DNA from: Costus lasius
Lineage: Eukaryota; Streptophyta; Magnoliopsida; Zingiberales; Costaceae
DNA: 64,000 nt
NCBI GenBank assembly: GCA_027563935.2
Contig: CM050453.2
Location: 85,844,665-85,908,664, forward strand
Direction: 5' to 3'
A program made the translations under genes and the position numbers. Below the pieces are notes generated by a model. The model saw nothing but the letters and a program-made list of their open reading frames with translations, was not told the origin of the DNA and ran no database searches. Positions 1 through 10,147 of this stretch are shown here, piece by piece (position 1 is the first letter of the stretch; the number at the start of each line of letters is the position of its first letter).

Positions 1-112
1 CATTTATGGGTTGTTAAGAAAACAAAAACATCAGCAATTCATTCAGATTGTAAAGTATCTCAGGTTGATGGCTCTTAATGAGATTACAAAACCATAGGGT
101 CTCCATCTGACT

Positions 113-1555
113 ATGATCTCTTTATACACAGAAGAAGCTCATATGATAGAGCCTCATTGCCACTATCAAAAAGGTTTTGATGTGGATAATTTGATTCGCT
201 TATTAGAAAAATACCAAATTTCTGGTTCTAATCCCCAAGTCCATTGGGAAAAAAATAAACTTGTTTATACCTTGAAAATCAAAGACCCTGGTTTTCGAAT
301 TACAAATAAAAAATCACAGCAACAAATGAGAATATTGCTGAATTTAAAATGTACATTGATGACTTATTGAAACTCAATGTGATCAGAAGGAATATTTCTC
401 CTCATCGATCTCTTGCATTCATTGTAAATAAACACAGTGAACAAGTCAGGAGTAAAACACGAATGGTCATAGACTATCGTCATCTAAATGACAATTTAGA
501 AGATGATGGTTATGATATTCGAGATAAAACAGAGTTAATAAACTCTATACAGGGAAGTACTATCTTCTCTAAATTTGACTGCATGTCTGGATTTTGGCAA
601 ATTCGGATGGTAGAAGAATCAATACCATCGATAGCATTTACCTGTCCATTAGGAAGTTTTGAATGGCTAGTGATGCCATTTGGCTTAAAAACTGCGCCAG
701 CAGTATTCCAAAGAAAAATGGATGAGGTTTTTAGACTTTATTAAGAATTTTTTTGCGTGTACATTGATGATATTCTTGTACATAGCAAAACAGAAAAAGA
801 ACATACAAGTCATATTAAGCTTATATTACAAAAATTTTACACAAACGGGATAATTGTCTCTGAGCAAAAATCTCAGTTTTATAAAAAATCTATTGAATAT
901 TTGGGAGTAGAAATTGGTAATGGAGCTATAAAACTCCAACCACATATCTCTTCTAAAATAAAAACCCATGAGGTTACAGACACCAAGAGTTTACATCAAT
1001 TCCTAGGACTTATAAATTATGTCAGGCCTTTTTTAAAAGACTTGCATAAATTAAGTGGTCCTCTCTACTCAAAATTAAGTCTTACGAGTGTAAAGAAATT
1101 TAACACAGAAGACTATAAACAAATTGACAAAATCAGGCAATTGGTAGATACACTACCTTTGCTTAAATTACCTTTGGACAATGATTATCTCATTGTGCAA
1201 ATAGATGGTTGTGAACATGAATGGGGTGTCATCTTACTTCTCAAACCTCATAAATATGCTTCTGATCCAGAAGCCATTTGTAGATATGCTTCTAGCAAAT
1301 TTCGTGAGAAAATGCCACAAGCAGTATTGATCAAGAGCTCTTAGCTGTATGTTATGGCCTAGATGCTTTTAGACTATTTCTTTTGAACAAAAAAAAAATA
1401 TTAATAAGAACTGATTGTGAAGCAACCATGAAGTTCTTCAAAATAAAAAAATGAAAAGTATATCTTCCCAAAGAGATGACTATCATTTATTAATCATTGC
1501 ATTAACAATGCATATAAAATTACCTTTGAACATATCAAAGGCTCTCTTTAAGCTC
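113..1555 (+). pseudogene. Endogenous caulimovirid RT-RNase H fragment
   Basis: Remnant of a pararetrovirus polyprotein (reverse transcriptase followed by RNase H), which in the virus copies pregenomic RNA into DNA. The RT part keeps the caulimovirid hallmarks: a segment reading PHRSLAFIVNKHSEQVR, a VIDYRHLNDN-like block, FSKFD, the EWLVMPFGLK block, and the catalytic box as YIDD at about 760-770. The RNase H part keeps an RTDCEA block near 1410. It is broken by frameshifts near 345 and 1320, an in-frame stop at about 742-744 just before the YIDD box, and another stop at about 1450. Homology fades near 1555. There is no coat or movement gene in the window on this strand. It resembles badna/petu/tungro-type RT, but I cannot fix the genus by eye. 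Family is clear; function is dead. Confidence 0.85.
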
Positions 1556-2587
1556 AGTTGTGAGCTATTTCTATAAGATAATCGATTTCTCGATTTCTCT
1601 AACCATTGTAATTAAATGGTTATATTGATTTTTAATATATTCTTGATTATCATGAATATTTCATAACAAAATACTTGGCAATCATTTCTATATGTACTTT
1701 CTTCTAGATCTCCGTACATACATGATTGAATTATCGTAAGCTTTCAGATTGTGAGATGAGAAAATCAATAATAGTATTCATCTAAGAGTTTTCAGTATGA
1801 AACTGGTGTATATATCTACCATTTTCTTTTGGAAAATAACATTTATGTTTTGATGCCTAAAAAGTGTTTTGGGTTTCCCAATATTTTTATGCTAAGGTTA
1901 AATATAGATAATTAATATCCATATTTATTAGCTGTTAAGGTCTGAAGACCTTTTGATGAGGTCCAAAGACCTATTGAACTCATATGAGTTATTCTGAGTC
2001 TTCATGTTAAGAACCTGCAGACGAAATGAAACCTTACTGGTTTGTTGATGCCTTGAGGCATGATGTGTGAAGCCCTGAGGCTTATAAGGAATAGAAATTG
2101 TCGTATAACTATTGATGACGGAATCAAAAGAGCACTATATCAAACTAGCAGATCTACTAGGTACTCAAAGATACATGTGAATGGAAACAAGTGATTAGAA
2201 AAAGAAGAAACTGTGTATAATTAGTAATACTTGTTAGCTATATATTCCTAGACATTATTATGCCATTGTTCTCCTCTGGTATCATCCGCTTTACCACTTA
2301 ATTTAGGAATTATTTTACTATCATGCTGTATGATCGTTAGTAAGCCTTCTCGTCCCTTACGACACTCCTTGCCTTCGGACTTTTGCTTACCAAGCCATTG
2401 GCCCTCTAGGTAAAAGAAGCCATTAATAAGAGGTGACTTAGGCAGCCCCGGATTATCCAGATTTGGATAAAGAACAACACATAATAAATCCTATCTGAAC
2501 TAACAAGTATACTACATCTGATAACGTTCTTCTTTAACATCTTGTTTTTAATCCATTCGTACCTTCTTTCCCGTTCGATCTAATAGA
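1556..2587 (-). other. Caulimovirid leader-like region, non-coding
   Basis: No coding sequence is recognisable here. Read on the minus strand it lies directly downstream of a caulimovirid primer-binding site, where the long structured leader of the pregenomic RNA belongs. It can form a 9-bp stem (2337-2345 with 2385-2393, one wobble), as such leaders do. Short reiterated words with AGGTC and CCTGAGGC occur around 1930-2090. Calling it leader is inferred from position and structure only. Its junction with the plus-strand RT fragment near 1556 is not understood. Confidence 0.4.
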
Positions 2588-2601
2588 ATTGTACTGGCTC
2601 T
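2588..2601 (-). promoter_or_regulatory. Initiator Met-tRNA primer-binding site
   Basis: The minus strand reads TGGTATCAGAGCCA, the complement of the 3' end of plant initiator Met-tRNA, used to prime minus-strand DNA synthesis in caulimovirids and many LTR elements. No LTR end lies beside it, and it sits about 190 bp downstream of a TATA box. That favours a pararetrovirus over an LTR retrotransposon. Confidence 0.7.
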
Positions 2602-2669
2602 GATACCAAATTAAGAGGTTCCCAGAGGGATAAAGAGAAACGTTCAAGAAATCATTCAAGAAATGAATC

Positions 2670-2798
2670 TTTATTCATGAAAACTTACAAAGAAAACTTA
2701 CAAGGAAGGAAGAGCAGAATACTAACACACTTGCACACTTCACACACACACTGAAGGCCGAATGCCTTCTTCTGATTCTAAGGCTCTCTTATATAGAC
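2670..2798 (-). promoter_or_regulatory. Pararetrovirus promoter and poly(A) signal
   Basis: On the minus strand the TATA box GTCTATATAAG lies at 2798-2788, and the poly(A) signal AATAAA follows at 2675-2670. In caulimovirids the poly(A) signal lies shortly downstream of the transcription start so that a terminally redundant genomic RNA is made; the order TATA, AATAAA, PBS seen here fits. Upstream (higher coordinates) the minus strand has ordinary plant-promoter-like sequence. Activity is unknown. Confidence 0.6.
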
Positions 2799-3049
2799 AG
2801 AGATGAGAGCTCTTACTTTGCTTACAAGCAAAGTGGTACCAATAATATGCACTCGTACAATAATGACTAAAGTGGCCTCAATTATATGTGCCACTAGACA
2901 AAAGCATCTGATCAAAAGGATTGGTAGAAACTGCCTTGCACGTTCAGCCGACATCGCATTTCTTTCAACCTTCCTTTTGACATGTGAATATAAAGCGGTG
3001 GTCCTACTACTATGTGTCCATAGTAATGATTTTTAGTGTTGGCCACTAG

Positions 3050-3719
3050 TGCTCAATATTGGAGATTCTTGAAACCACTGTTTCCTGGAAGACTGTAGTC
3101 ATTTTCCATTAGCTCATCAAGAACGTCTCCTTGGCTGTTAGGGATGATCATATGGCCATAATCTTTCATCACTTTTGCTATCCTTTCAGTGTGGATATTT
3201 TTAAAATGATCCTGGAGTCCTGGATCATGACAAAAATTAGAGGAAACAGGAACAAAAAAAATTCATATTTATCTTCTTCAATATAGATCTTCATGGTTTT
3301 ATCTTCTGTGAGCAGATAAGGATGGAAGAAAGCTCTTTCCAGGCTTGTGGATCATGAGCTGCTAGATCAAGGATTCTTCCATCATCTATTAGTTTTTTCT
3401 TATCCACCATTTCTAAAGGTAATCTCTTACCTTTGGTACGTACTCCTTCTCTTTCACCTTAATATTATGTATAAGGTTCTCGAGGAGGTTGTCCTATTGC
3501 ATAAGTTCTTGAATGTGATATACTTGCTTGTGCCATGGCGCTAGCTTGGGGTGCATCACTAATTATTGTTTCTACTAAGTTTTTAGGGATATTTTGTATA
3601 CTTTGAGTTTCAAAGTTATATTCAGAATTAGTGTCATAAGGAAGAGATTCTTCTTCAATATGCTCCTCCTCGTTTTCTGAACTATGGCTTCTCTAGTCAT
3701 AGTCATTGTCCTCTGAATA
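3050..3719 (-). pseudogene. Degenerate coding remnant upstream of caulimovirid promoter
   Basis: Read on the minus strand this stretch holds open segments broken by stops: an acidic Glu-rich piece around 3600-3700 and a stretch containing DLAAHDPQAWKEL near 3340-3380. Another piece near 3070-3230, in a different frame, contains HTERIAKVMKDYG. Position just upstream of the minus-strand promoter suggests the 3' end of a viral coding region. I could not match it to a specific caulimovirid protein, so the assignment is contextual. Confidence 0.35.
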
Positions 3720-3720
3720 T

Positions 3721-4130
3721 TAATATATTTTTCAATTAATTTGTTAAATATATATTTTATAAAATAATTAATATTTAATTATAAAATATATAATTTTAAT
3801 TGTACTAAATTTTGTTAATTATATTATATATATTATAATATATTAATTAATATTTTTAATAAAAAATTTAATAATTTTAAATTAACTACTTTAAAATAAA
3901 TTAATTACTAAATTTTATATTTAATTAATTATTTAATCATATTAATGTTTTTTAAAATAATTATTTAAAATATTAAAAAATATTTAGTTATAAAAAATAT
4001 ATGCCTTTGATAAATATTATTATTTACTTATAATATTTAAAACTGATAATAATAATTTTATTATTATTAACAGCCAACTTTACCAAATATACTTAAAACC
4101 TTGTGCTACAGCAGCGTAGTTGTTCCTGGG
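3721..4130. other. AT-rich spacer, no gene seen
   Basis: Extremely AT-rich sequence of short TAAT/ATTA words with no usable open frame and no recognisable motif. It may be low-complexity spacer or old transposon debris. Confidence 0.6.
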
Positions 4131-4134
4131 CTTA

Positions 4135-4274
4135 GTGCCGGTTTGGCCCCACTTCCGTACAGATTTAAAGGTGTAATAATAAAGTAAAAAAGCAGAAGCT
4201 GTTAGAAGCTATAAATCATGGCTTCTCACAGCTTCTGCCCTGAAAGTTGTGCAGAAGTGGGGCCAAATAGGCCC
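4135..4274. mobile_element. Tourist-like MITE, 140 bp
   Basis: Both ends share an inverted repeat of about 21 bp with a few mismatches, containing TTTGGCCCCACTTC on the left and its complement GAAGTGGGGCCAAA on the right. TTA lies on both sides (4132-4134 and 4275-4277), the usual PIF/Harbinger-Tourist target duplication. A longer direct repeat CTTAGTG (4131-4137 and 4274-4280) would allow a slightly different boundary and a 7-bp duplication. The interior is a second foldback around GCAGAAGC and GGCTTCTC. It has no coding capacity and would have been moved by a transposase in trans. Confidence 0.65.
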
Positions 4275-4280
4275 TTAGTG

Positions 4281-5009
4281 TGTTAGTATATAAATTGATA
4301 ATTGATTCTATTGCATTGTATTTATTTCCTTTACGTTGCGTTTTAGTGGATGGAAAGAAACCAGGAAATAAAGGAAATAACGATAAAAAGGAAACAATGA
4401 GGGAAAGAAATAATTGTTTTTTCTGTTAGGCCATGTGTTTTAATGGGAGGAAAGAAAATAAGACGAACTAATTTTAAAAACTAGTTATATATGCATAATA
4501 AATAAATAATTAGTAATATTATAAATAATATAGTTTACTAATTAAATAAAATACTTAAATTTTCTATTAAATACTTATTGTCTAGCACATTATTTATCTA
4601 TCTTTATTTAACATTATAATTATATTAATTTGCATTGTAATTAATTTTAATGATAAAAAATGCAAAAACTTTTGACAGCATTTCCTCTACATTATCACAC
4701 ATAAAACATGTATACATAATAAGATGCAACACAATCTAGCATGTTTAACAAAAAACTACAAAGTATCCATCAAAATGCAAACACACTACCAAATGTAAAT
4801 ATCATCAAGTTCATCAAAATACTATAATATTCAACACAATACCACAAAGTATCAAGCAAAATAGTATCAAAATATAAATACCATCAAGTTCAACAAAACA
4901 TAGAACATGTCCAACACAATACCATCTAGTATCCATCAAAATACAATAAAGTCCAACACAAGTATCTATCAACACTAATAAAGTCCAAACACTACAAAGG
5001 CTAAGTATA
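4281..5009. other. AT-rich flank of the Harbinger element
   Basis: No gene is recognisable. At about 4438-4456 the word GTGTTTTAATGGGAGGAAA resembles the inverted repeat found at 16096 and 16551, so this could hold the left end of the PIF/Harbinger element whose genes follow. That is tentative because no TTA/TAA duplication could be paired. From about 4700 to 5000 the minus strand is a low-complexity sequence rich in TGTTGG and TATTG. Confidence 0.4.
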
Positions 5010-5836
5010 CTACGCATTCATCGGGTGACTCAGAATCTCAACTCGTATGCTTTCTAGAGCTGAGAAGAAGATTTGTATGTTCTCCTCGCTCTTAGCCAAT
5101 GCGATATATGCATTTATTATGTACTCATGTGGAAGATTAAGTTTATTAAGCTCTTCACAGATTTCCTTCTTTGTATACTCCTTTTCTATAGATTCAGGAG
5201 TGCTATGTTTTATCAGAACAGTAGTATTTTATTTCATGCAATTCATCAACATTTCAAACTTATTTTTTGCAACTTTCATTGCAAGATCATCATGTTTTCT
5301 TTTACTAGTCCCAGATGACGTTGAAATAGTGTTATTGACTTTTCATTCTAGGATGAAGGATGGGCTTGATACATCAAAGGCTTCTTCATTAACGTCACCT
5401 AGCTACTCATCAAAGGCTTCTTTATTGCCTTCTTCATTTTCTTTGCTAAAGTTACTAAAAATTTCTTTGGGAGTTCCTGCTAGTTAGTCATAATTTTGAA
5501 CAAGAGTGCTTCTCCACTTTTTCATTGAATAATTGGCCTGTAAAACAATAGCCATAATTATTACATATATAACATTTAAAATAATTATCGTAAATAAAAA
5601 AAATTTTGACATATCGCAATAAGCTCGTCCCACACACTATTGTCAACTTCAAACATTTTTAACGAGGAACTTCATGCAATGCCACTTTTATTTTTGAACA
5701 ACTTGTGACATTGATTGAAATATACTTTCAAAGTTTTAATTCTATTTTTTAGATACTCTTTTGTTAATGACAAACCAAAGTTTTCAACACATGTAGCTAG
5801 CATGTTCTTATACGTGGTTGAGCTAAAGGTGCCATC
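5010..5836 (-). pseudogene. Myb/SANT-like protein of PIF/Harbinger, 3' part
   Basis: 3' part of a Myb/SANT-like DNA-binding protein, the companion protein PIF/Harbinger elements use with their transposase. Its 5' part is at 15085-15212. The frame runs across the copia insertion: GTFSSTTYKNML follows the 5' piece directly once one CCATC copy is discounted. The helix LKNRIKTLK and a FEVDNSVWDELIA segment near 5600-5650 fit the family. The C-terminal piece near 5010-5170 contains ELNKLNLP and IFFSALESIR and stops at 5010-5012. An in-frame TGA at about 5672 and further breaks between 5200 and 5600 show the gene was already decaying. The exon structure is uncertain. Confidence 0.7.
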
Positions 5837-8078
5837 TGTTGGTGTATATGCCCTGAAGACAAATGTATGGATATGGTCAGGCATTGTTTGAATGTACTTT
5901 GATAGAATTATTATTCTTTATATAGGCATGGTCATTATTATGCAGACTTCTCTACCTGCGTTGATGTATTGAATTGCATATATAATGTCCCAGGAGTTTG
6001 GATTGGATCCATTCTCATAAGCGATCCCCAGACAAAGTACCTTAGCAGATATGGGACAGCTTTGGTGCATGTGAGACTGGTGTATGGGCTGGTTAGGTGC
6101 GGGGCACAGTAACGCAGACATACAAGTGCATTGGATGCACTGGAGTGATCCACCGTGAGGATTGACTTGTCTAGTCAACAAGTCAATCTCACATGCAAGA
6201 GGTTTGCATTGATCCTTAGACTTGAGGTATTCATGTCTAGATTTGATGATGGGTATGCTTTGATACAGTCTTACGTCTCTCCGTAATTGGGAGATCAAAA
6301 CGACTGTCATCGGGCATGTCATAAGTCACGTAGAGACATGGATGACCAATAGTAGGATTTGCCCCTTCCTTAATGGAAGTATGATATCCATTCGGGGGCG
6401 CCCCACCTTATTGGTGCATGACAGGAATGTGTGGCCACACTAGTTGAGTCATGACCAATGCATTGGATGATAAACTTGAGACTAATCCAATGGCAGGATA
6501 TCAGTTTAGGCAAAGGGATCTATAATGCAATGGGAATCCTCGTTGCTTGTTAGGAGTTGTTGCCATAATGACTTAAGTCCTATGACATGGGTAGTAGTGA
6601 TGTGTTGCTAGATACCCCTCACTACTTATGATGTTTACATCATTGCCATCATCATATGGATCCTACGGGGTCACACGCAATAGACTCTTGACGTTGCTTT
6701 AATCAGAAGCCTTATGATCAAGTTATTGGATAACTTGGATCAATTTGGAAGATTTCATCAGCGCCAATGGGCCTGATGAGTTGGAAGAAAATTATTGGAG
6801 CCAAACTTCATTTTTGGCAGGTTGACCCGAAATTGACCTTAATTGGTCACATTTGGATTAGGGTTGCATTGGGTTGGATCCAATGGCTTAATCAACCCAT
6901 GCCATGAAGTTTGGGCTAGCTCATTATCCAATGAAGCCCAATAATTAGTTGTCATGAAGAGGAATTAGCTTAAAGGGGTATAATGGGGAGAAATCTCACC
7001 CCATTGGCGCCTAGGGGCATAATGGGGTGAGGGAGGCGCCTTTGCTTCATTATGGAAGTAAAGGGTGCCTAGCCCCTATTCCTTGGATGGAATACTTGCC
7101 TCTAAGGCAAGTCTTGGGGCTGATATGGCTTGATGGCTCTTTTGGAAAGAGCTTGGGCGCATATGGATAGTAGGGTAAAGTATATGGTAATGTCTTGGAG
7201 ACTTACCTTACCTCAAACCCTAGTTTCTCCCAATACACCTCCTTAGCCGAAATTCTCATGCATGTTGCGCCTAGCCCCTTCTCCTTGAATGGAATGCATG
7301 CTTTTAAGGCATGTCTTGGGCTGATATGGCCATTATACTTTTATGGATAGGTTGATTGAGGTTTATAGTAAAGTCTTGGAGACTTTCCTTACTTCAAGAC
7401 ACCTCATCCTGGCCATACACTTGGCATGATCCTAGCCCTTGCTCAAACCGTCTCTAGTCCTATTTATAGGACCCATTGTCGCCCTCTCTAGTTGATGAAT
7501 TCTTGGAGACGTGAACACACATAGAGGGGCGATAGCAAGGGCAAAGGGCGATAACATCAAAGCTTGGCGCAAACTTCTTGGAGCCACAATTTCTTCCTCT
7601 CCCTCTCTTCTTGGCGCAAGGACTCTTAGTGCTTGGTGGCATCTCCTTGTCACAAGCTCTCTCCCTTCCTTAGCCATAGGCGCACCTTGCTTGAAGGTGG
7701 CGCAAGCAAAGAAGAAGAAAGGAAGCAACTTGGCGGCATCATCTTCCTCCTCATCTCCTCTTGGCGCTTTCATCTTGGAGGTGGCGCAAGAGAAGTAAAG
7801 ATACCCTAAGGCTCGATTCTCTTCCCGAGGCTAGCACCAAGCGTGGAAGGGAGCAACGATCAAGGAGTCGACGCGTGGATACTTGTAGAGGGCGAACACT
7901 TGGACGCCTTCAATATGGCTTCGACGTCTAGACAAGCAAAAGAGGTACATCTCTAACACATCCTTGTGTCTTCTCTCTCGCATGGATCCTTGGGACAGGA
8001 ATGTGTTTCGGGTGTAATGCTTCTTCCGCTGCATCCTGGGACTGCAAAATTTTAAATTACATCCGGCATTCCCCAACA
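5837..8078 (+). repeat. 5' LTR of the copia element, 2242 bp
   Basis: Direct repeat of 12843-15084 with the same length, so no net indels. It begins TGTTGGTGTATATGCC and ends ATTCCCCAACA. The LTR is unusually long for copia. Paired short inverted words (GGGGTGAG, CTCACCCC) occur around 6970-7030. Overlapping open frames on both strands at 7432-7798 are not recognisable as proteins. Confidence 0.93.
7461..7468 (+). promoter_or_regulatory. Probable LTR TATA box
   Basis: TATTTATA inside the palindromic context GTCCTATTTATAGGAC, about 1.6 kb into the LTR. The same sequence is at 14467-14474 in the 3' LTR. This is the best TATA candidate for genomic RNA synthesis. No experimental support. Confidence 0.4.
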
Positions 8079-8093
8079 GTGGTATCAGAGCTA
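8079..8093 (+). promoter_or_regulatory. Copia primer-binding site (Met-tRNA)
   Basis: TGGTATCAGAGCTA begins at 8080, one base after the 5' LTR. It matches the complement of the initiator Met-tRNA 3' end used by most plant copia elements and fixes the LTR boundary and the element's orientation. Confidence 0.9.
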
Positions 8094-9599
8094 CTTGCGA
8101 GAAACACAAGGTGTACGTTTGCTTGTGTGAAAAATTTTTTGAAAATTTTTCTTCTATCCATGCGCGTTTCATTTAGAAAGCATTTTCATCCAAACCTCTC
8201 TTCTCATCTTTGTGGCCGAAATTTGGATTGTGTTTATGATGGATTTAAGACCAAAGGCGCACGTAGTTTTGTCAAGTAGGACGGGCATTGTGTCTTCGGA
8301 CTGGCCAGGTCTCTTGATCTGACAAAATTGCCAGCCGATAGGGTCTATGAAATCATCATGAAACTTGATCCCAAATTTTAGCATAAATTTGATTATAAGA
8401 GTGATTTGGATGGAGTTTGCGCATAAGGGGATAAAATTTGATTATTACGGTTTTTCAAATTTATATATATGTGCCACTTGTCTCTTCCATGGGTTGATAT
8501 GGTCATAGCGAGTGCCCTCCTGTGTTGTGATGTGGAAGCATGTTTCCACCTGAGATGAATGCTTGTAAAATCTTTCTACCACCTGCGTGTGGTTCTCCCC
8601 CTTTCTTGATGTAAAATTTTCATCTTTCCTCAGAATAGATGTAGAATTGTTTACATGAGATAGGTTAAGGTTCATCAAAGACAACAAGGTGTCTTCTTCA
8701 ACCAATATCAGAGTGGCGCCAGCTTTGGAAGCATGGTGATGGACTTGCGGCTGAAGGAAGGACACTTGCTTTTGGCTTCTGGCATGGGCTGATTTGCTTC
8801 AGGGACTCGCAACCCTTGGATGCACAATAACATGTCACATGGCTCGTGACAAGTTATATGTATGAAAAGAGCTATGACCATATCGACCAAAATAGTATGC
8901 CTGTGATGGTTTATTATTCTGTCCATAGCATGCCTGTGATGTTTTTCCTTTTGCTGCCATAACTATAGGAAAACTGCATGCTAGAAAAGAATAAAACAAA
9001 CATGCAGAAACTCTCATTACAATATCAAGTCGATAGCCTTCTAACGCGTAGCCCTCATCAAACTATCGATCGGTGGTGTTGTGAACTGTTTCCCACCCTC
9101 GTGAGACACACCCACTTATCTTTAGGAGATGTGTGGTGACAATGATTTCCCCAGTCCAGTTTTAACCTGGGCGTGCCTTCGCAAGGAAATTCGTTGACCC
9201 TGGGCATAACGGTTAGGATCTGACTTGACTAGTTTTTCATGATGAATCACTAGAGGCAGCTGTTGAGAGGATAGGGTTCTGTGTTGTATCCAGCCCTCGC
9301 TGGACACAGGGCGCCTAGTCTGTCTTAACTAAGAGGAATTGTGCGTGGCACAATTGGCTGGCATGCCTACCTAAGGAAGCATGGGACTCTCTGTGCATCT
9401 CAACTCACCACCCTCGTGAGTCGCGGAGACCTCATGTGAAATTAGGATCCTGCTCACTTGTTTATATGTTGAGTTTGAGAGTTCTCAACTTGTTTTTGGA
9501 AATAGTGGGAGCATAGCATTTAATTCAAAGTCCTTGTTAAATGCTTTATCATAGTACTTATTTTTCTTATTTGCTTATTGTAGATAGCATCTCCTGATC
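8094..9599 (+). other. Copia 5' untranslated region
   Basis: About 1.5 kb between the primer site and the first gag homology. No conserved protein could be read. Around 9040-9440 the phrase ACCCTCGTGAG recurs in variants, suggesting an old internal duplication. The leader is long for a copia element and is probably non-coding. Confidence 0.5.
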
Positions 9600-10147
9600 T
9601 AAGATTGAAACTCTATAAAAACAAATTGGATTGGACAAATTGGACAAAGTGGTTCAAGATTTTGTCCAAGATACTCAAACAAGAAAATAAGGTGCATCTT
9701 CTTGAAAGACCTCCATCCTAGCCCAGTGTGTATTTCACTACTGAATGGGAGTGGAATGTCTATCTTGAACATTGTGAAGATAATGAACAGTACACTGCTC
9801 TTGTCTTAGAGTGCATGACCCCAGAGGTCAAAGTTGAGTGTGATGAGATGGGAATTTATGATCTTATCATACGTCTCAAAGGTCTCTTCACACCATGCTC
9901 TATAGACAATGATCAGGAGAGTTCTGTTGGATCTTCATAGAGTATGCCTAAGTCTAAGAATGACCATGGTTCTGTATCTTCGAAGCTAATACTTCGGAAG
10001 ACTGGGAATGCATGGGTATTTCGAAGAGGACTAATGGCCAAGAAGAGCATGGCAAAGAAGAAGGGAGGTAATCCATCCGCTTCAGGTATTGTGTTACTAA
10101 GGTCTTTAGTTTACTTCTTATTCATGGGTACTGGGTACCACATGTGA
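9600..10147 (+). pseudogene. Copia gag remnant
   Basis: Remnant of the capsid/nucleocapsid polyprotein. The copia gag pattern is visible: a KLDWTNWTKWF start block, ILKQENK, then ECMTPEVKVECDEMGIYDLI, matching the usual MTPELQ..AYDMI region, then LKGLF. A basic Lys-rich segment (KKSMAKKKGGN) at about 10040-10070 sits where the zinc-knuckle linker belongs, but no CCHC knuckle is readable. Stops at about 9720 and 9938 and frame changes break it. It cannot make a working capsid. Confidence 0.7.

Noticed and set aside
5672..5884. Single open frame reading from the Myb-like gene into the copia LTR
   Set aside because: It is a chimera made by the insertion; the real frame continues at 15085, not into the LTR.
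5918..6322. 134-codon minus-strand frame in the copia 5' LTR
   Set aside because: The matching 3' LTR region shows only a shortened frame and there is no domain.
7432..7798. Overlapping open frames on both strands in the copia LTR, repeated at 14438-14804
   Set aside because: No protein resemblance, overlapping on opposite strands, and in a region with promoter-like sequence; they recur only because the LTR is duplicated.
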